From positions 1 to 36,539 of the IMG/VR virus record IMGVR_UViG_3300042934_000252: DNA of 36,539 nt; one strand, 5' to 3'. The stretch is from a virus. Positions 19,597 to 27,119 of this stretch are shown here, piece after piece. The position numbers and the translations under genes are program-made. The notes beneath the pieces were generated by a model that saw only the letters and a program-made list of their open reading frames with translations, did not search any database and was not told where the DNA came from. The stretch's first letter is position 1. The number at the start of each line of letters is the position of its first letter.

Positions 19597-19889
19597 TGCA
19601 ATCGGATCTCATCGCGCGGGCGCGCCAGTGGGCAGACGACGCAAAGCGGGCCGGGGACAGCGTGACCGCCGTTCGCATGAGGGCGCTGGCCGACGCTCTT
19701 GATGAACTGAAGACGGCTCAGTTGACGGCGCCCAGGGTTTCGGCTGCGGCGGAAGTCCTCTGGCGCGACTACGACTCCCAGTACGACTCCTCCGGCGTGG
19801 ATGTGGCCGCGTTCGAGCCGTTGGCTCGCGATGTTCTCGCCGCCGCCGCCGCCGCCGATAGGAGTTCGGGCAAAACCGCCACTAAATAG
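19596..19889 (+). CDS. Hypothetical helical protein, 97 aa
   Basis: The protein is a long helical array (L-I-A-R-A-R-Q-W-A-D-D-A-K-R-A, M-R-A-L-A-D-A-L-D-E-L-K) with an Ala-rich C-terminus. Its last codons (T-A-T-K) lie in the left arm repeat of attP, so its end would be separated from the prophage side on integration. No family is recognised. Confidence 0.68.
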   Translation: MQSDLIARARQWADDAKRAGDSVTAVRMRALADALDELKTAQLTAPRVSAAAEVLWRDYDSQYDSSGVDVAAFEPLARDVLAAAAAADRSSGKTATK

Positions 19890-20127
19890 CCACTAGCGCA
19901 GAAAACCGCCCCGTCAGTCCGAAGACTGGCGGGGCGGTTTCGTTGATTTTCCGGGGCTGTGGGCCTGGTGGCGAGTGAGGGATTCGAACCCCCGAATGCT
20001 GAGCAGTCTGGTATGCAGTCGCGGTTACCTGGGCCTACTTCCGTCTACCGTTTCCCGTGTTTTTGCGGGGAAGTAGTCACAGGGAGTCACAGGGAAGCTC
20101 TGAAAACAGCCACTAAACCGCCACCAG
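19872..20127. other. attP with tRNA-derived core and arm repeats
   Basis: The core near 19966-20015, read on minus, ends GGTTCGAATCCC-x-CACTCGCCACCA, the T-arm and acceptor end of a tRNA gene. It is flanked by two 25-bp direct repeats (19872-19896 and 20103-20127, 21 of 25 identical) rich in GCCACTA, and by a tandem AGTCACAGGG pair (20075-20094). These are the expected integrase arm sites. The exact crossover cannot be placed. Confidence 0.72.
19903..19940 (+). terminator. Intrinsic terminator after the integrase operon
   Basis: AAACCGCCCCG-t-CAGT pairs with ACTG-g-CGGGGCGGTTT around a six-base loop, a 16-bp stem with one U-G pair, followed by TTTCG. It lies just after the stop at 19889 and within the attP region. 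Confidence 0.8.
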
Positions 20128-20129
20128 CC

Positions 20130-20154
20130 GATACCAAGGGCCGCTCGTGGTATC
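20130..20154. promoter_or_regulatory. Inverted repeat GATACCA/TGGTATC before the post-att genes
   Basis: A perfect 7-bp inverted repeat with an 11-base spacer lies about 40 bases before leader copy C. It may be a regulator site for the 20249 operon. A -10 candidate TAAGAT lies at 20180-20185. Confidence 0.35.
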
Positions 20155-20194
20155 ACTACCGCATGGCAACCCGAACCGTTAAGATAGAGAAAGA

Positions 20195-20251
20195 GCCCCG
20201 CACCTGCGGTAACAGGCCGGGGCGATGACCGACTAACAAGGAGTCGATATG
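20195..20251 (+). promoter_or_regulatory. Tandem-hairpin mRNA leader, copy C
   Basis: Hairpin 1 (20195-20223) is GCCCCG...CGGGGC with inner CCTG/CAGG and loop CGGTAA. Hairpin 2 is CGACT/AGTCG around AACAAGG, carrying the Shine-Dalgarno before ATG 20249. TAAGAT lies just upstream, putting hairpin 1 near the mRNA 5' end. Confidence 0.72.
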
Positions 20252-20479
20252 ACTGATCTTACCGAAGACGAACCGAAGCGCCCAGTTCCCACGATCCCGG
20301 ACAACCTTGCGAGCATGACCCCCGTCGAGGCGTGGAATGCCGCCGTGTCCCAGTGCCAGGAAATCTCCGGGTTCTCGTCGTTCTGGGACGACGGCAGATA
20401 CGGGGCCATCGACATGGAGAAGTTGCTGATCCGCGATGCAGACGGTTACGTGATCCTCGCCGCCGACAGGAGTGAGTAA
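20249..20479 (+). CDS. Hypothetical protein, 76 aa (post-att cassette)
   Basis: The protein begins M-T-D-L-T-E-D-E-P-K-R-P-V-P and contains W-N-A-A-V-S-Q-C-Q-E-I-S-G-F-S-S-F-W-D. It is acidic and looks like a small mixed fold. TAATG joins it to the next gene. Genes in this location, between attP and the late terminator, are often expressed in lysogens; a role in immunity or defence is possible but not shown. Confidence 0.72.
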   Translation: MTDLTEDEPKRPVPTIPDNLASMTPVEAWNAAVSQCQEISGFSSFWDDGRYGAIDMEKLLIRDADGYVILAADRSE

Positions 20480-20682
20480 TGAGCGAGCAAGGGTTCGTGG
20501 TCACCGAACCCGCCCCCGGCGTCCATCTTTATGAGAATGAGCGCGACGGCTCGTTCGTCGTGGCGGATCACGCAGGCTGGGTGGAGGGCCTATTCGCGGA
20601 CGCCACGGCGGCGCTCGACGCGTCCAGCCCATGCAGCGAAGCGTGCGGTTGGTGCAACACGGAGCAACTATCCAAACCGTGA
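20479..20682 (+). CDS. Hypothetical protein, 67 aa (post-att cassette)
   Basis: The product begins M-S-E-Q-G-F-V-V-T-E-P-A-P-G-V-H-L-Y and ends with C-S-E-A-C-G-W-C-N-T, a Cys group that may bind zinc. It is coupled by TAATG before and TGATG after. No family is recognised. Confidence 0.7.
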   Translation: MSEQGFVVTEPAPGVHLYENERDGSFVVADHAGWVEGLFADATAALDASSPCSEACGWCNTEQLSKP

Positions 20683-20870
20683 TGTATCAGGGGAGCGTTT
20701 ACCGTCCTCCCACGGGTATGGACACGCCCCACACCACCGTCACCCCAACCACCGACGTCACCCCTCCAGGCATCCCATACCATGCTGACGACGACACCCC
20801 CTGCGACTCCCCCGGCCCATGCTCCACCGCACGACTCATCTACTGGCGGACGATACCATTCCAGTACTAA
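20682..20870 (+). CDS. Hypothetical protein, 62 aa, paralogue of the 22661-22807 product
   Basis: The C-terminal half reads A-D-D-D-T-P-C-D-S-P-G-P-C and then L-I-Y-W. The late-operon protein at 22661-22807 has D-D-D-T-E-C-T-S-P-D-V-C and V-Y-W in the same order. The shared Cys pair and acidic run suggest homology. The N-terminus is Thr/Pro-rich. The gene ends at the large bidirectional terminator. Confidence 0.65.
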   Translation: MYQGSVYRPPTGMDTPHTTVTPTTDVTPPGIPYHADDDTPCDSPGPCSTARLIYWRTIPFQY

Positions 20871-20930
20871 CACGAAAGCGCCCCCGAACCTGACACCGAA
20901 GTGTGCAGGCCCGGGGGCGTGAGTGTTAGA
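20868..20930. terminator. Large bidirectional terminator between convergent operons
   Basis: CGCCCCCG pairs with CGGGGGCG, CCTG with CAGG, and ACAC-CGAA-GTGT caps the structure. Outer CTAACAC/GTGTTAG extends it. It separates the plus-strand cassette from the end of the minus-strand late operon. The inner CCCCG...CCTG/CAGG...CGGGG layout matches hairpin 1 of the shared leaders. Confidence 0.8.
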
Positions 20931-20990
20931 ACCAGTGGAACAGGAACCCGAACGCGAGGCGGATCGAGTTCCCCTTGAACGGTGTGCGGA

Positions 20991-21209
20991 TCACTCCGGT
21001 GCGTCCGGGGACTTGTTGCCACGGAACGCAACCGACGTGAGCACCGAGACGGCGCCGGCCAGTCCCGCGACGGAAAGGATCTGTGTCCAGTCGACGTCGA
21101 GGATGCCGGTGACGTTCGCGGTGAGGGTGGCGACACCTGCCTGAGCGACGGTCGCAACGGCACGGTCGAACGTGTCGATCCAGAACTGTTTGTCTGCGTA
21201 CTTGGACAT
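20991..21209 (-). CDS. Holin candidate with two hydrophobic segments
   Basis: The 72-residue protein has an amphipathic N-terminus (M-S-K-Y-A-D-K-Q-F-W-I-D-T-F) and hydrophobic segments at about 17-35 (V-A-T-V-A-Q-A-G-V) and 43-62 (I-L-S-V-A-G-L-A-G-A-V-S-V-L). The tail is short and charged. It lies directly downstream of the endolysin, as holins do, and has AGGAGG before its start. It would form membrane lesions for lysis. Confidence 0.75.
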   Translation of the reverse strand: MSKYADKQFWIDTFDRAVATVAQAGVATLTANVTGILDVDWTQILSVAGLAGAVSVLTSVAFRGNKSPDAPE

Positions 21210-21217
21210 GGTTCCTC

Positions 21218-21445
21218 CTAGGGGATGAGTAGGTCGAGGCCAGCGCCACCGACAGCAGCAATGAGCAACCCGAACCCGACCCACTGGATAGCGGTCTGGA
21301 TCTCGAGCTTCCGGATACGCGCCTCGTGGTCCTTGACGATCTCCGGCACCGGGTTGACCTTCTGGTCGACGTCGAGAAGCTTCTGATAGATCACGTCGAG
21401 GGTGACCTTGACGAACGGGGGCGAGTCCTCCGGGGGTGTGGTCAT
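21218..21445 (-). CDS. Second lysis membrane protein (XhlA/holin-like)
   Basis: The 75-residue protein has a coiled-coil N-terminal half (V-I-Y-Q-K-L-L-D-V-D-Q-K-V, H-E-A-R-I-R-K-L-E-I-Q) and one C-terminal transmembrane segment (W-V-G-F-G-L-L-I-A-A-V-G-G-A-G-L). This is the form of XhlA-like lysis proteins, which assist a holin. ATGA overlaps the endolysin stop. Confidence 0.75.
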   Translation of the reverse strand: MTTPPEDSPPFVKVTLDVIYQKLLDVDQKVNPVPEIVKDHEARIRKLEIQTAIQWVGFGLLIAAVGGAGLDLLIP

Positions 21446-22398
21446 GAGAGGGGACGATTCTTGAACTCGTCGCGGACGGCGCCGGGGATCGCCCCGAACT
21501 CGTCGCGAAGCCGCGCCTCAACCTCGGCCGCTGCGTCCTCGCCGAGGAGCGTGTCAACCTTCGCGTCGATGGAGCGGAGCACGACTTCCTGCGTCGGTCG
21601 CGACGTTCCGTAGTCCAGGGTCGGGTTCGACGTGATCTGGCCCGACACCCAGAGCCCATCCGCGGGCAGAGCAGCAATCTCGGCCGGTGTGATGCCACCG
21701 ATGCCACCGAGCACGGCGTCAAGGTTCCCGTCTGTGACGTCGACACGCTTCACCGCGGCAGGGTTCGCCGCCATGAGGATGTTGAGGACGTTCTGGTTGG
21801 CGATGTGCTTGACGACGCCCGGCTGCACGGCGTAGTCGCCGCGGGCCGTGTTGCGAATGTATAGGGGCATGTCGGCCTCCTCCTCGATGATTGGTTGGGT
21901 GCCCACGAACGGTGTGAAGACACCAGCGAAGGCCGGCACCGCACCCCACGGGTCAAGGTCGATCACGTGCCAAGGTTCGTCGGGGTAGCCGCGGGAACGC
22001 ATAATCATGCCGGGGGTGAGTCCGACCGCGCGGACGTCAGCGAACCATGCCGCCTGATTCCACCCGTAGACCTGACCCCAGTTGTGGTAGTCGATCGCGA
22101 GGGTCTGTCGGCCTTCCCAGAACCCGCCATGCGACGACGTGCCAGGGGTTGCAGCGCCCTTGCCCCACACTTTCTGTGCGATGACTTGCGCCCAGTAGGG
22201 GCGGTAGCAGGAGAACCCTTCCGTGGGGGTGAGCCACACGTCGGGGTTTCGTTTGCGGGCGAGGGCGACGAGGGCCAGGTGTCGGGCGTATGTGGCTGCG
22301 GGGAGTCCCCAGTACCAGTCGCCGTCGATCTTGCTCCAACCCCGTTTGAAGATGACGAGCAGGTTTTCGGGGATGTACCCGTTGCTGTACGTGGGCAT
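21442..22398 (-). CDS. Endolysin, M15-type peptidase
   Basis: The 318-residue protein has an N-terminal M15/VanY-like peptidase with the expected zinc ligands H90 (S-S-H-G-G), D103 (A-I-D-Y-H-N) and H144 (E-P-W-H-V). The C-terminal 150 residues form a separate helical region, perhaps for cell-wall binding or assembly. It would cut the peptidoglycan peptide at lysis. Start 22398 is chosen because GAGG lies six bases before it; an ATG at 22419 falls in the terminator tail upstream. Confidence 0.85.
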   Translation of the reverse strand: MPTYSNGYIPENLLVIFKRGWSKIDGDWYWGLPAATYARHLALVALARKRNPDVWLTPTEGFSCYRPYWAQVIAQKVWGKGAATPGTSSHGGFWEGRQTLAIDYHNWGQVYGWNQAAWFADVRAVGLTPGMIMRSRGYPDEPWHVIDLDPWGAVPAFAGVFTPFVGTQPIIEEEADMPLYIRNTARGDYAVQPGVVKHIANQNVLNILMAANPAAVKRVDVTDGNLDAVLGGIGGITPAEIAALPADGLWVSGQITSNPTLDYGTSRPTQEVVLRSIDAKVDTLLGEDAAAEVEARLRDEFGAIPGAVRDEFKNRPLS

Positions 22399-22425
22399 GA
22401 GTAGCCTCGCTTCGGGCATGAGAAA

Positions 22426-22447
22426 AGCCCCCGACCGTGCGGAGGCT
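22426..22447 (-). terminator. Intrinsic terminator between the moron pair and the endolysin
   Basis: On minus, AGCCTCCG pairs with CGGGGGCT (10 bp if the flanking A/T pairs are counted) around a six-base loop, followed by TTTTC. It should stop or reduce transcription from the two small genes before the lysis genes. Confidence 0.72.
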
Positions 22448-22469
22448 TTAGAGGGGTTCGGGCGGCGGG

Positions 22470-22664
22470 TTAGTTGCCGTCGATGATCTTGCGGATGGTG
22501 TTCGGTGCAAGCCCGGTCAACGCGGCGAGCTCACGGATCGACGCACCGTCGTTCGCGGCAGTGGTGATCGCATCCCGGTACGCCCGGTCAGCACGCACCT
22601 TAGCCGCCTCAGCACGCCGGATAGCGGCCTGATGCTTCTGGGAGACGGTGCCCCGGGCTGTCAC
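22470..22664 (-). CDS. Small HTH protein of the late-operon moron
   Basis: The 64-residue protein is basic and Ala-rich at the N-terminus (A-A-I-R-R-A-E-A-A-K-V-R-A-D-R). It ends with a clear HTH (A-S-I-R-E-L-A-A-L-T-G-L-A-P-N-T-I-R-K-I-I). The GTG start overlaps the previous stop (GTGA). It may regulate its own promoter through the repeats at 22820-22868. Confidence 0.72.
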   Translation of the reverse strand: MTARGTVSQKHQAAIRRAEAAKVRADRAYRDAITTAANDGASIRELAALTGLAPNTIRKIIDGN

Positions 22665-22807
22665 TCGCCCAGTGTAGGGAACTCGTGCAGTGGGGCACCG
22701 CCAACCCAGTAGACGGTTCGACCGCACACGTCGGGTGACGTGCATTCGGTGTCGTCGTCGAGGTGGATTGCGCCGACCGGGTAGGTGGTTGTGGTGGTCA
22801 TTGTCAT
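22661..22807 (-). CDS. Small protein of the late-operon moron, 48 aa
   Basis: The protein reads M-T-M-T-T-T-T-T-Y-P-V-G-A-I-H-L-D-D-D-T-E-C then T-S-P-D-V-C-G-R-T-V-Y-W. It shares the D-D-D-T-x-C-x-S-P-x-x-C...Y-W pattern with the 20682-20870 product. AAGGG precedes the ATG at 22807; an ATG at 22801 is an alternative. Function unknown. Confidence 0.65.
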   Translation of the reverse strand: MTMTTTTTYPVGAIHLDDDTECTSPDVCGRTVYWVGGAPLHEFPTLGE

Positions 22808-22819
22808 GCCCTTCACTGT

Positions 22820-22868
22820 GTCACTGGTTGATACAGTGTGCAAGAGGGACCGCATCAACCGGTGATAC
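22820..22868. promoter_or_regulatory. Operator-like repeats upstream of the moron
   Basis: Two related sites, GTCACTGGTTGATAC (22820-22834) and GCATCAACCGGTGATAC (22852-22868), are in opposite orientation. CACTGT/ACAGTG (22814-22838) frames the first. A weak promoter (TTGATG, 17 bases, TGTATC on minus) lies between them. They fit an independently regulated pair of genes. Confidence 0.45.
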
Positions 22869-22873
22869 ACACC

Positions 22874-23929
22874 TCAACCGGATGTTGCTGCCGCGATCTG
22901 TGCGCCAGTGCCCGCGAGTACGTCGGCCAGGCCGAGCGCCGCCGTGCCCACCGTGTCGTCCGTGGGGACACCCGCTGCAACAGACGCCGGCGGCGGGACG
23001 GCGAGGGTTCCCTCAAGCTGATCTGAGATGCCGTAGATCACTCCCGCGCGCACGTCCTCGATCGCGGGGTTGCTGGTCCCGTATCGAGTCAGCACGGTCT
23101 GTGACCCGTTGTTGCCTGATGGGTAGTTGTCGTCGTTGTAGAGGTGAATCCTGATGTCCTCACCGTCGATGACAGTCCAGTTTCCCTGGATGGGGAAGAA
23201 CCCGTTCGGGCCGGTCGATACCGTCATGCCTCCTGAGTAGACGTCGCCCGAGACTCGGAGAACGCCGAGCGAGACGATAGCGGGAGCCCCCGCACCACCC
23301 GTCGAGTAGGTTCCGGGGCGTGTATCGCCGCGCACTGTCGCCGCTGCGCCGACCGAAACCTGTACGGCAGGGGCGGTGGGGTCCGCTCCTCCCGTCGCTG
23401 ATCCATTGACAGTCGCTTCGCCTGCGCTCACCAGGACACCGTAGGATGTCGAGGCCGACCCGCCCAGGACGTCGCCATTGATCTCGATCGCGCCGCCAGT
23501 GACAACAACGCCGCGCGACTGAGCCGACGCCCCACCCGTCACGTCAGCGGTCACCACATGACTACCGCCAGTGCAGTTGATCGCGGGAGGCTCGGTTCCA
23601 GTCGTGCTTGAATCGCCCGTGATCGTGGAGGCGACCGTGAGCGTGACGGCCCCGGCCGTGAGCTCGAGGACCGCGGTCGATGCGCCCGTGTGCGCTCCGA
23701 CCGCAAGTTCCTGCAACGCGATCGTCCGCGTGGTCGAACAGGTGAACTTGCCACCGGCGACCGCCGTCGAACCCGCGTTGATGCGGAGACTGTTCGCCAC
23801 CACATTCTGGTCGACCGTGACGGTGAAGTTGTTGGCGTAGACGTCATCGCCGGAGGCGGGGAGTGTGCCGCCGTTCCACGTTCCCGTCGCAGACCAGTTG
23901 CCCGTCGCTACAGCCCATCGTTCAGCCAT
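22874..23929 (-). CDS. Beta-structured tail fibre/receptor-binding candidate
   Basis: The 351-residue protein opens W-A-V-A-T-G-N-W-S-A-T-G-T-W-N-G-G-T and continues as Gly/Thr/Val-rich repeats (D-V-T-G-G-A, V-T-G-G-A-I-E-I-N-G-D, V-S-A-G-E-A-T-V), the appearance of a beta-helix or stacked beta repeat. It lies next to the collagen-like gene at the end of the tail module, so it is a likely fibre or host-binding protein. The C-terminus (residues ~310-351) is Ala-rich and helical. Confidence 0.72.
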   Translation of the reverse strand: MAERWAVATGNWSATGTWNGGTLPASGDDVYANNFTVTVDQNVVANSLRINAGSTAVAGGKFTCSTTRTIALQELAVGAHTGASTAVLELTAGAVTLTVASTITGDSSTTGTEPPAINCTGGSHVVTADVTGGASAQSRGVVVTGGAIEINGDVLGGSASTSYGVLVSAGEATVNGSATGGADPTAPAVQVSVGAAATVRGDTRPGTYSTGGAGAPAIVSLGVLRVSGDVYSGGMTVSTGPNGFFPIQGNWTVIDGEDIRIHLYNDDNYPSGNNGSQTVLTRYGTSNPAIEDVRAGVIYGISDQLEGTLAVPPPASVAAGVPTDDTVGTAALGLADVLAGTGAQIAAATSG

Positions 23930-23939
23930 GCTCTGCCCC

Positions 23940-24533
23940 TTACGAGTAGCTCAGGCCCGCGCGGCCCGTCCAAGTCCCCGAACCCGTCTCAACGACGACC
24001 GGGGAGGTGAGTGTGATGCGGGTGACAGTCCAACCGGACGAACCCTCAGCGGTCCCGTTCGCGGCGGTACCGGTGTAGTCGTATGTGCCGTCGTTTGAGT
24101 GACGCACCTCTTGGGCTGCACCGCCACCGCCACCCTCGGGCGGGTCGATCCACTCCGTGTCGTAATCCGTACCGGAGTTCTTCGCGAGCACCTGCCCAGT
24201 CGTACCACCAGCAGCGACACCAGGACCGGTAGCGCCAGTCGCTCCCGTTGCACCAGTCGCCCCAGTAGCCCCGGTAGCGCCAGGGTCACCCTGCGGACCT
24301 TGCGGCCCGGTATCTCCGACAGGCCCAGCAGCACCCGTCGCGCCTGTTTCACCAGCAGGGCCGGTAGCGCCGGCCGCGCCAGTCTCACCCTGTGGACCCG
24401 CGGGACCAGTCTCTCCCTGCGGCCCAGTCGCACCAGTCGCCCCGGCAGGCCCCTGCGGACCCGTAGCGCCTGTCGGAGTAACGCCGACAGTGACAGCCGG
24501 CTCCGCGGTGACCGAAACGGTGATATCACTCAT
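23940..24533 (-). CDS. Tail fibre protein with collagen-like repeats
   Basis: The 197-residue protein has a short N-terminal strand region, about 75 residues of G-x-x repeats ([23 protein letters not shown]) and a C-terminal region with [10 protein letters not shown]. Collagen-like segments in phages form triple helices in tail fibres. The repeats may vary in number between relatives. Confidence 0.85.
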   Translation of the reverse strand: MSDITVSVTAEPAVTVGVTPTGATGPQGPAGATGATGPQGETGPAGPQGETGAAGATGPAGETGATGAAGPVGDTGPQGPQGDPGATGATGATGATGATGATGPGVAAGGTTGQVLAKNSGTDYDTEWIDPPEGGGGGAAQEVRHSNDGTYDYTGTAANGTAEGSSGWTVTRITLTSPVVVETGSGTWTGRAGLSYS

Positions 24534-24879
24534 CGCGGCTCACCTGCCCCGACAACCGAATCTTCCCCGCCAGGTACGTGCGGTCCAGGTCCGTGTTCTC
24601 CAAATCCCAGAACACCGGCCCCTCAAGCTCCGCCGTATCCGAACCCACAACCGACAGACCGATAACACCCGTCGCAGCATCCGACGCGTCCACCGTCAAC
24701 GAGAACAGAACCTCGCTGGTAACAGCGGTGTCGAGACGCACCTGCGCACGCCAACCCGACGTCGGCAACACCAAAGGGTCACCAGACTCCGTGTCCGTCA
24801 TCGTGACCTGAAAGTTCGAGTCATCACCCCGGTAGATGCGGAGATCCAACACCCCCGGCAGTTGGGCCAGTTCAGCCAT
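24526..24879 (-). CDS. Minor tail protein, BppU/fibre-base like
   Basis: The 117-residue protein begins [20 protein letters not shown] and is predicted to be all beta ([19 protein letters not shown]). It resembles the small immunoglobulin-like or BppU N-terminal domains that link fibres to the baseplate. It lies between S74 and collagen-like fibre genes. The function is inferred from position and fold. Confidence 0.65.
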   Translation of the reverse strand: MAELAQLPGVLDLRIYRGDDSNFQVTMTDTESGDPLVLPTSGWRAQVRLDTAVTSEVLFSLTVDASDAATGVIGLSVVGSDTAELEGPVFWDLENTDLDRTYLAGKIRLSGQVSRDE

Positions 24880-25594
24880 TCGTCAGCCCCTCAATCAGCT
24901 TCTCGAGCACGGTCAGCCGTGCCTGCAACTGCGCGTTCTGCGCAACCAGCAACCCCAGATAATCGATCGCCTCCGGGTTCCCGTCAGCATCAACCTGCAC
25001 AAACCGTTCCGCATCAGTACCCACAAGGTCATCCGCGATATACCCCAGACGCCGCGGCCCGTCACCCTCGATGTACTCGTACTCAACAAGCACGGGAAAC
25101 ACACCAGGAAGGTTCGGTGCCGGGGCAATGTTCTGCTTCAGGTGACGCGCTGACGGGTTGGAGAATGTGCCAGCGACGGTAAGGTTCCCCGGCACCGACA
25201 CGGTCTCAGACGAACGACCAAGCCGGATCTGATTAGCAGCCGTCGTAACCGCCCGATACCCGATCGCCGTAGCGAACGCATGCCCAGCAAACGACAACCA
25301 CCCGAACGCCGACGCATTCTCGTACTGCGCATACGACCTAGCACCGAACGCACACGCACCAAACCCATCCGCAGTCGCAGACGAACCAATCGCAACAGCC
25401 TCATCGGCATCCGGCTGGGTGATCGGTGCAGCCTGCGCACCCACACCAATCTGGATCGACTCGAAGCCAGTACCCGGATGGTCACCGTCCCCGCCACCGA
25501 ACCCACTGCCGTCCGCACCCGACTGCGTCTCAAGAATCCGCACACGACGCATCAGGTCGGCCATCTCACTACCCGGATTGTCGTATGCAACCAT
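24872..25594 (-). CDS. Tail fibre protein with S74 chaperone domain
   Basis: The 240-residue protein has a coiled N-terminus ([12 protein letters not shown]), trimeric adhesin-like repeats ([18 protein letters not shown]), and an S74 intramolecular chaperone with [11 protein letters not shown]. It ends in a coiled coil. The S74 domain trimerises the fibre and then usually cleaves itself off at that Ser. TGATG couples it to the gene before it. Confidence 0.82.
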   Translation of the reverse strand: MVAYDNPGSEMADLMRRVRILETQSGADGSGFGGGDGDHPGTGFESIQIGVGAQAAPITQPDADEAVAIGSSATADGFGACAFGARSYAQYENASAFGWLSFAGHAFATAIGYRAVTTAANQIRLGRSSETVSVPGNLTVAGTFSNPSARHLKQNIAPAPNLPGVFPVLVEYEYIEGDGPRRLGYIADDLVGTDAERFVQVDADGNPEAIDYLGLLVAQNAQLQARLTVLEKLIEGLTNG

Positions 25595-26694
25595 CAGACA
25601 AACTCCTCCTCGATAGTGAGCGTCAGAGTGTCACCCACCCCACCCGCCAACCCGATCAACCGGAAATCAGTCGGCCCATCCAGCAGGAACGGGTCATCCG
25701 AATCCGTCACAGTGATCGTCGAACCCAACACAAGATCCGTAGGCGAAACCTCCGACGCAAGCACAGTGATCTCCGGTTGAACCGTCGCGTACTTGTACTT
25801 CTGGACCCGCGCGAACGCCAGATCACCAGCCGCACCCGGCGTCGGCGCCATCTTCACCGAATACGTCGTATCCCGAGCCGGAATCACATACGGCAACGCG
25901 TTCGCCGTACCACCCACGGCCATCGTCAACCCGTAACCCTGGCCGATGCCGAACACACCCGTAACCTGCTTCAACCCGTCCTCAGACGACTTGTACGACG
26001 ACACCGGCGAATCCGCAGCACTCAAATCAAAGCTGAACGTGCCACCGGTCAACGCGCCCGCCCGCGTCACCCACTCGAGCGTGTCCGACCCAGACCATTG
26101 CGGAACGAACTCCACATCCGGCCCACCATCCAACCCCTGAAGGTCATCGAGGATGTCCGCCACCCGCTGGAAGTTGTAGTTCTCATACACCGCAGAGAAC
26201 GACCCGGACTCCACCAGCGACGGCAACACAATCGGCAGCGGATAGATGGCGTACGGGGCACCAATCGGCCCCTTCAGCCCCGCATCCAACACGAGACCCA
26301 CCGCCGACACCAACGACTTACTCGTGATCGTCAGATTCCCCGGAACCAGCGACACATCCGAATATCCCGCCACACCAAACGGGAACCGGTACGAAAACCA
26401 CGACCGGATATCTGTGTGCCGCACTGTCAACATCTGCGTGGCACGGTCGTAGGTGCGCCCCGTCACAACACCCGCATACACGGGCACGTCATCCCAGCAC
26501 TGCACCAGAACCCGGTTCCACGTCTCCGTGAGCGCACGCCACTCAGCCCGCGTCAGGACGCGGTCACCGAGCGAGAAGTCATGCGACCCCGACTCTGCTG
26601 CATTCAGCCGGCGAGCCCACGAACCCTTCGCGGGCTCCACCTGAAGCTGCTTCTCGCCCGTAAGCGTGTCGCAGAACCACCAAGACCAACTCAC
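25594..26694 (-). CDS. Tail-associated baseplate protein (Gp37-like)
   Basis: The 366-residue protein begins V-S-W-S-W-W-F-C-D-T-L-T-G and contains mixed beta domains typical of baseplate-hub proteins (siphovirus Gp37/ReqiPepy6-like), including W-D-D-V-P-V-Y-A-G-V-V-T-G-R near 60. It follows the Dit-like gene. It would link the distal tail to fibres. GTG 26694 is chosen for its GTGA overlap with the Dit stop; a longer start would run far into the previous gene. Confidence 0.75.
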   Translation of the reverse strand: MSWSWWFCDTLTGEKQLQVEPAKGSWARRLNAAESGSHDFSLGDRVLTRAEWRALTETWNRVLVQCWDDVPVYAGVVTGRTYDRATQMLTVRHTDIRSWFSYRFPFGVAGYSDVSLVPGNLTITSKSLVSAVGLVLDAGLKGPIGAPYAIYPLPIVLPSLVESGSFSAVYENYNFQRVADILDDLQGLDGGPDVEFVPQWSGSDTLEWVTRAGALTGGTFSFDLSAADSPVSSYKSSEDGLKQVTGVFGIGQGYGLTMAVGGTANALPYVIPARDTTYSVKMAPTPGAAGDLAFARVQKYKYATVQPEITVLASEVSPTDLVLGSTITVTDSDDPFLLDGPTDFRLIGLAGGVGDTLTLTIEEEFV

Positions 26695-27119
26695 GGAACG
26701 ATCTCCCTCGCAGGGTTCGGTGCCCAAAGCTGGATCTGGTACTCAGCGCTCGAGCCCCAACGGATCATCTTGAGTTGCGGTTCCCCGTACAGGGACACCG
26801 TTGCCGTCTTCGCACCGCTCGCTGTAGTCACAGTGAGGGTGTCCGAACCGCCGTCCGATAGCAGACCCTCGAGCGCATCCAGCGCCGACTCGAAGTCTTC
26901 CTCGGTGTCAGCGAGCACCTTCCCCGTGAGCTCGACAATTCGGCCAGTAAGGTAGCCCGGAGTCGCAAACTGTCCGTGCTGCGTGGGGCGATCGATGTAC
27001 TCGCGCCGCATAGACGCCCCACCGAGGAACCAGCCCTTTAGCCCGTCCGGGTCGATCGTGTACGGCCCAACACCTGAGCCGGTGAAGGTCAGCCCGCCGA
27101 CCGTGGCAACAACGCTCAT
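26691..27119 (-). CDS. Distal tail protein (Dit-like)
   Basis: The 142-residue protein matches the N-terminal domain of siphovirus Dit: short strands, a middle R-I-V-E-L-T-G-K-V-L-A-D-T-E-E-D-F-E segment and A-L-D-A-L-E-G-L-L. Dit forms a hexameric ring at the tail tip and docks the fibres. It lies between tape measure and baseplate genes, with ATGA overlap to the tape measure. Confidence 0.8.
   Translation of the reverse strand: MSVVATVGGLTFTGSGVGPYTIDPDGLKGWFLGGASMRREYIDRPTQHGQFATPGYLTGRIVELTGKVLADTEEDFESALDALEGLLSDGGSDTLTVTTASGAKTATVSLYGEPQLKMIRWGSSAEYQIQLWAPNPAREIVP

Noticed and set aside
20163-20228. Short plus-strand frame M-A-T-R-T-V... running through leader copy C
   Set aside because: It translates the hairpin sequence itself and lacks a ribosome binding site; the other leader copies have no such frame.
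25426-26955. Plus-strand open frame of 509 codons
   Set aside because: Lies opposite the baseplate and S74 fibre genes and reads as Arg/His/Pro-rich nonsense.
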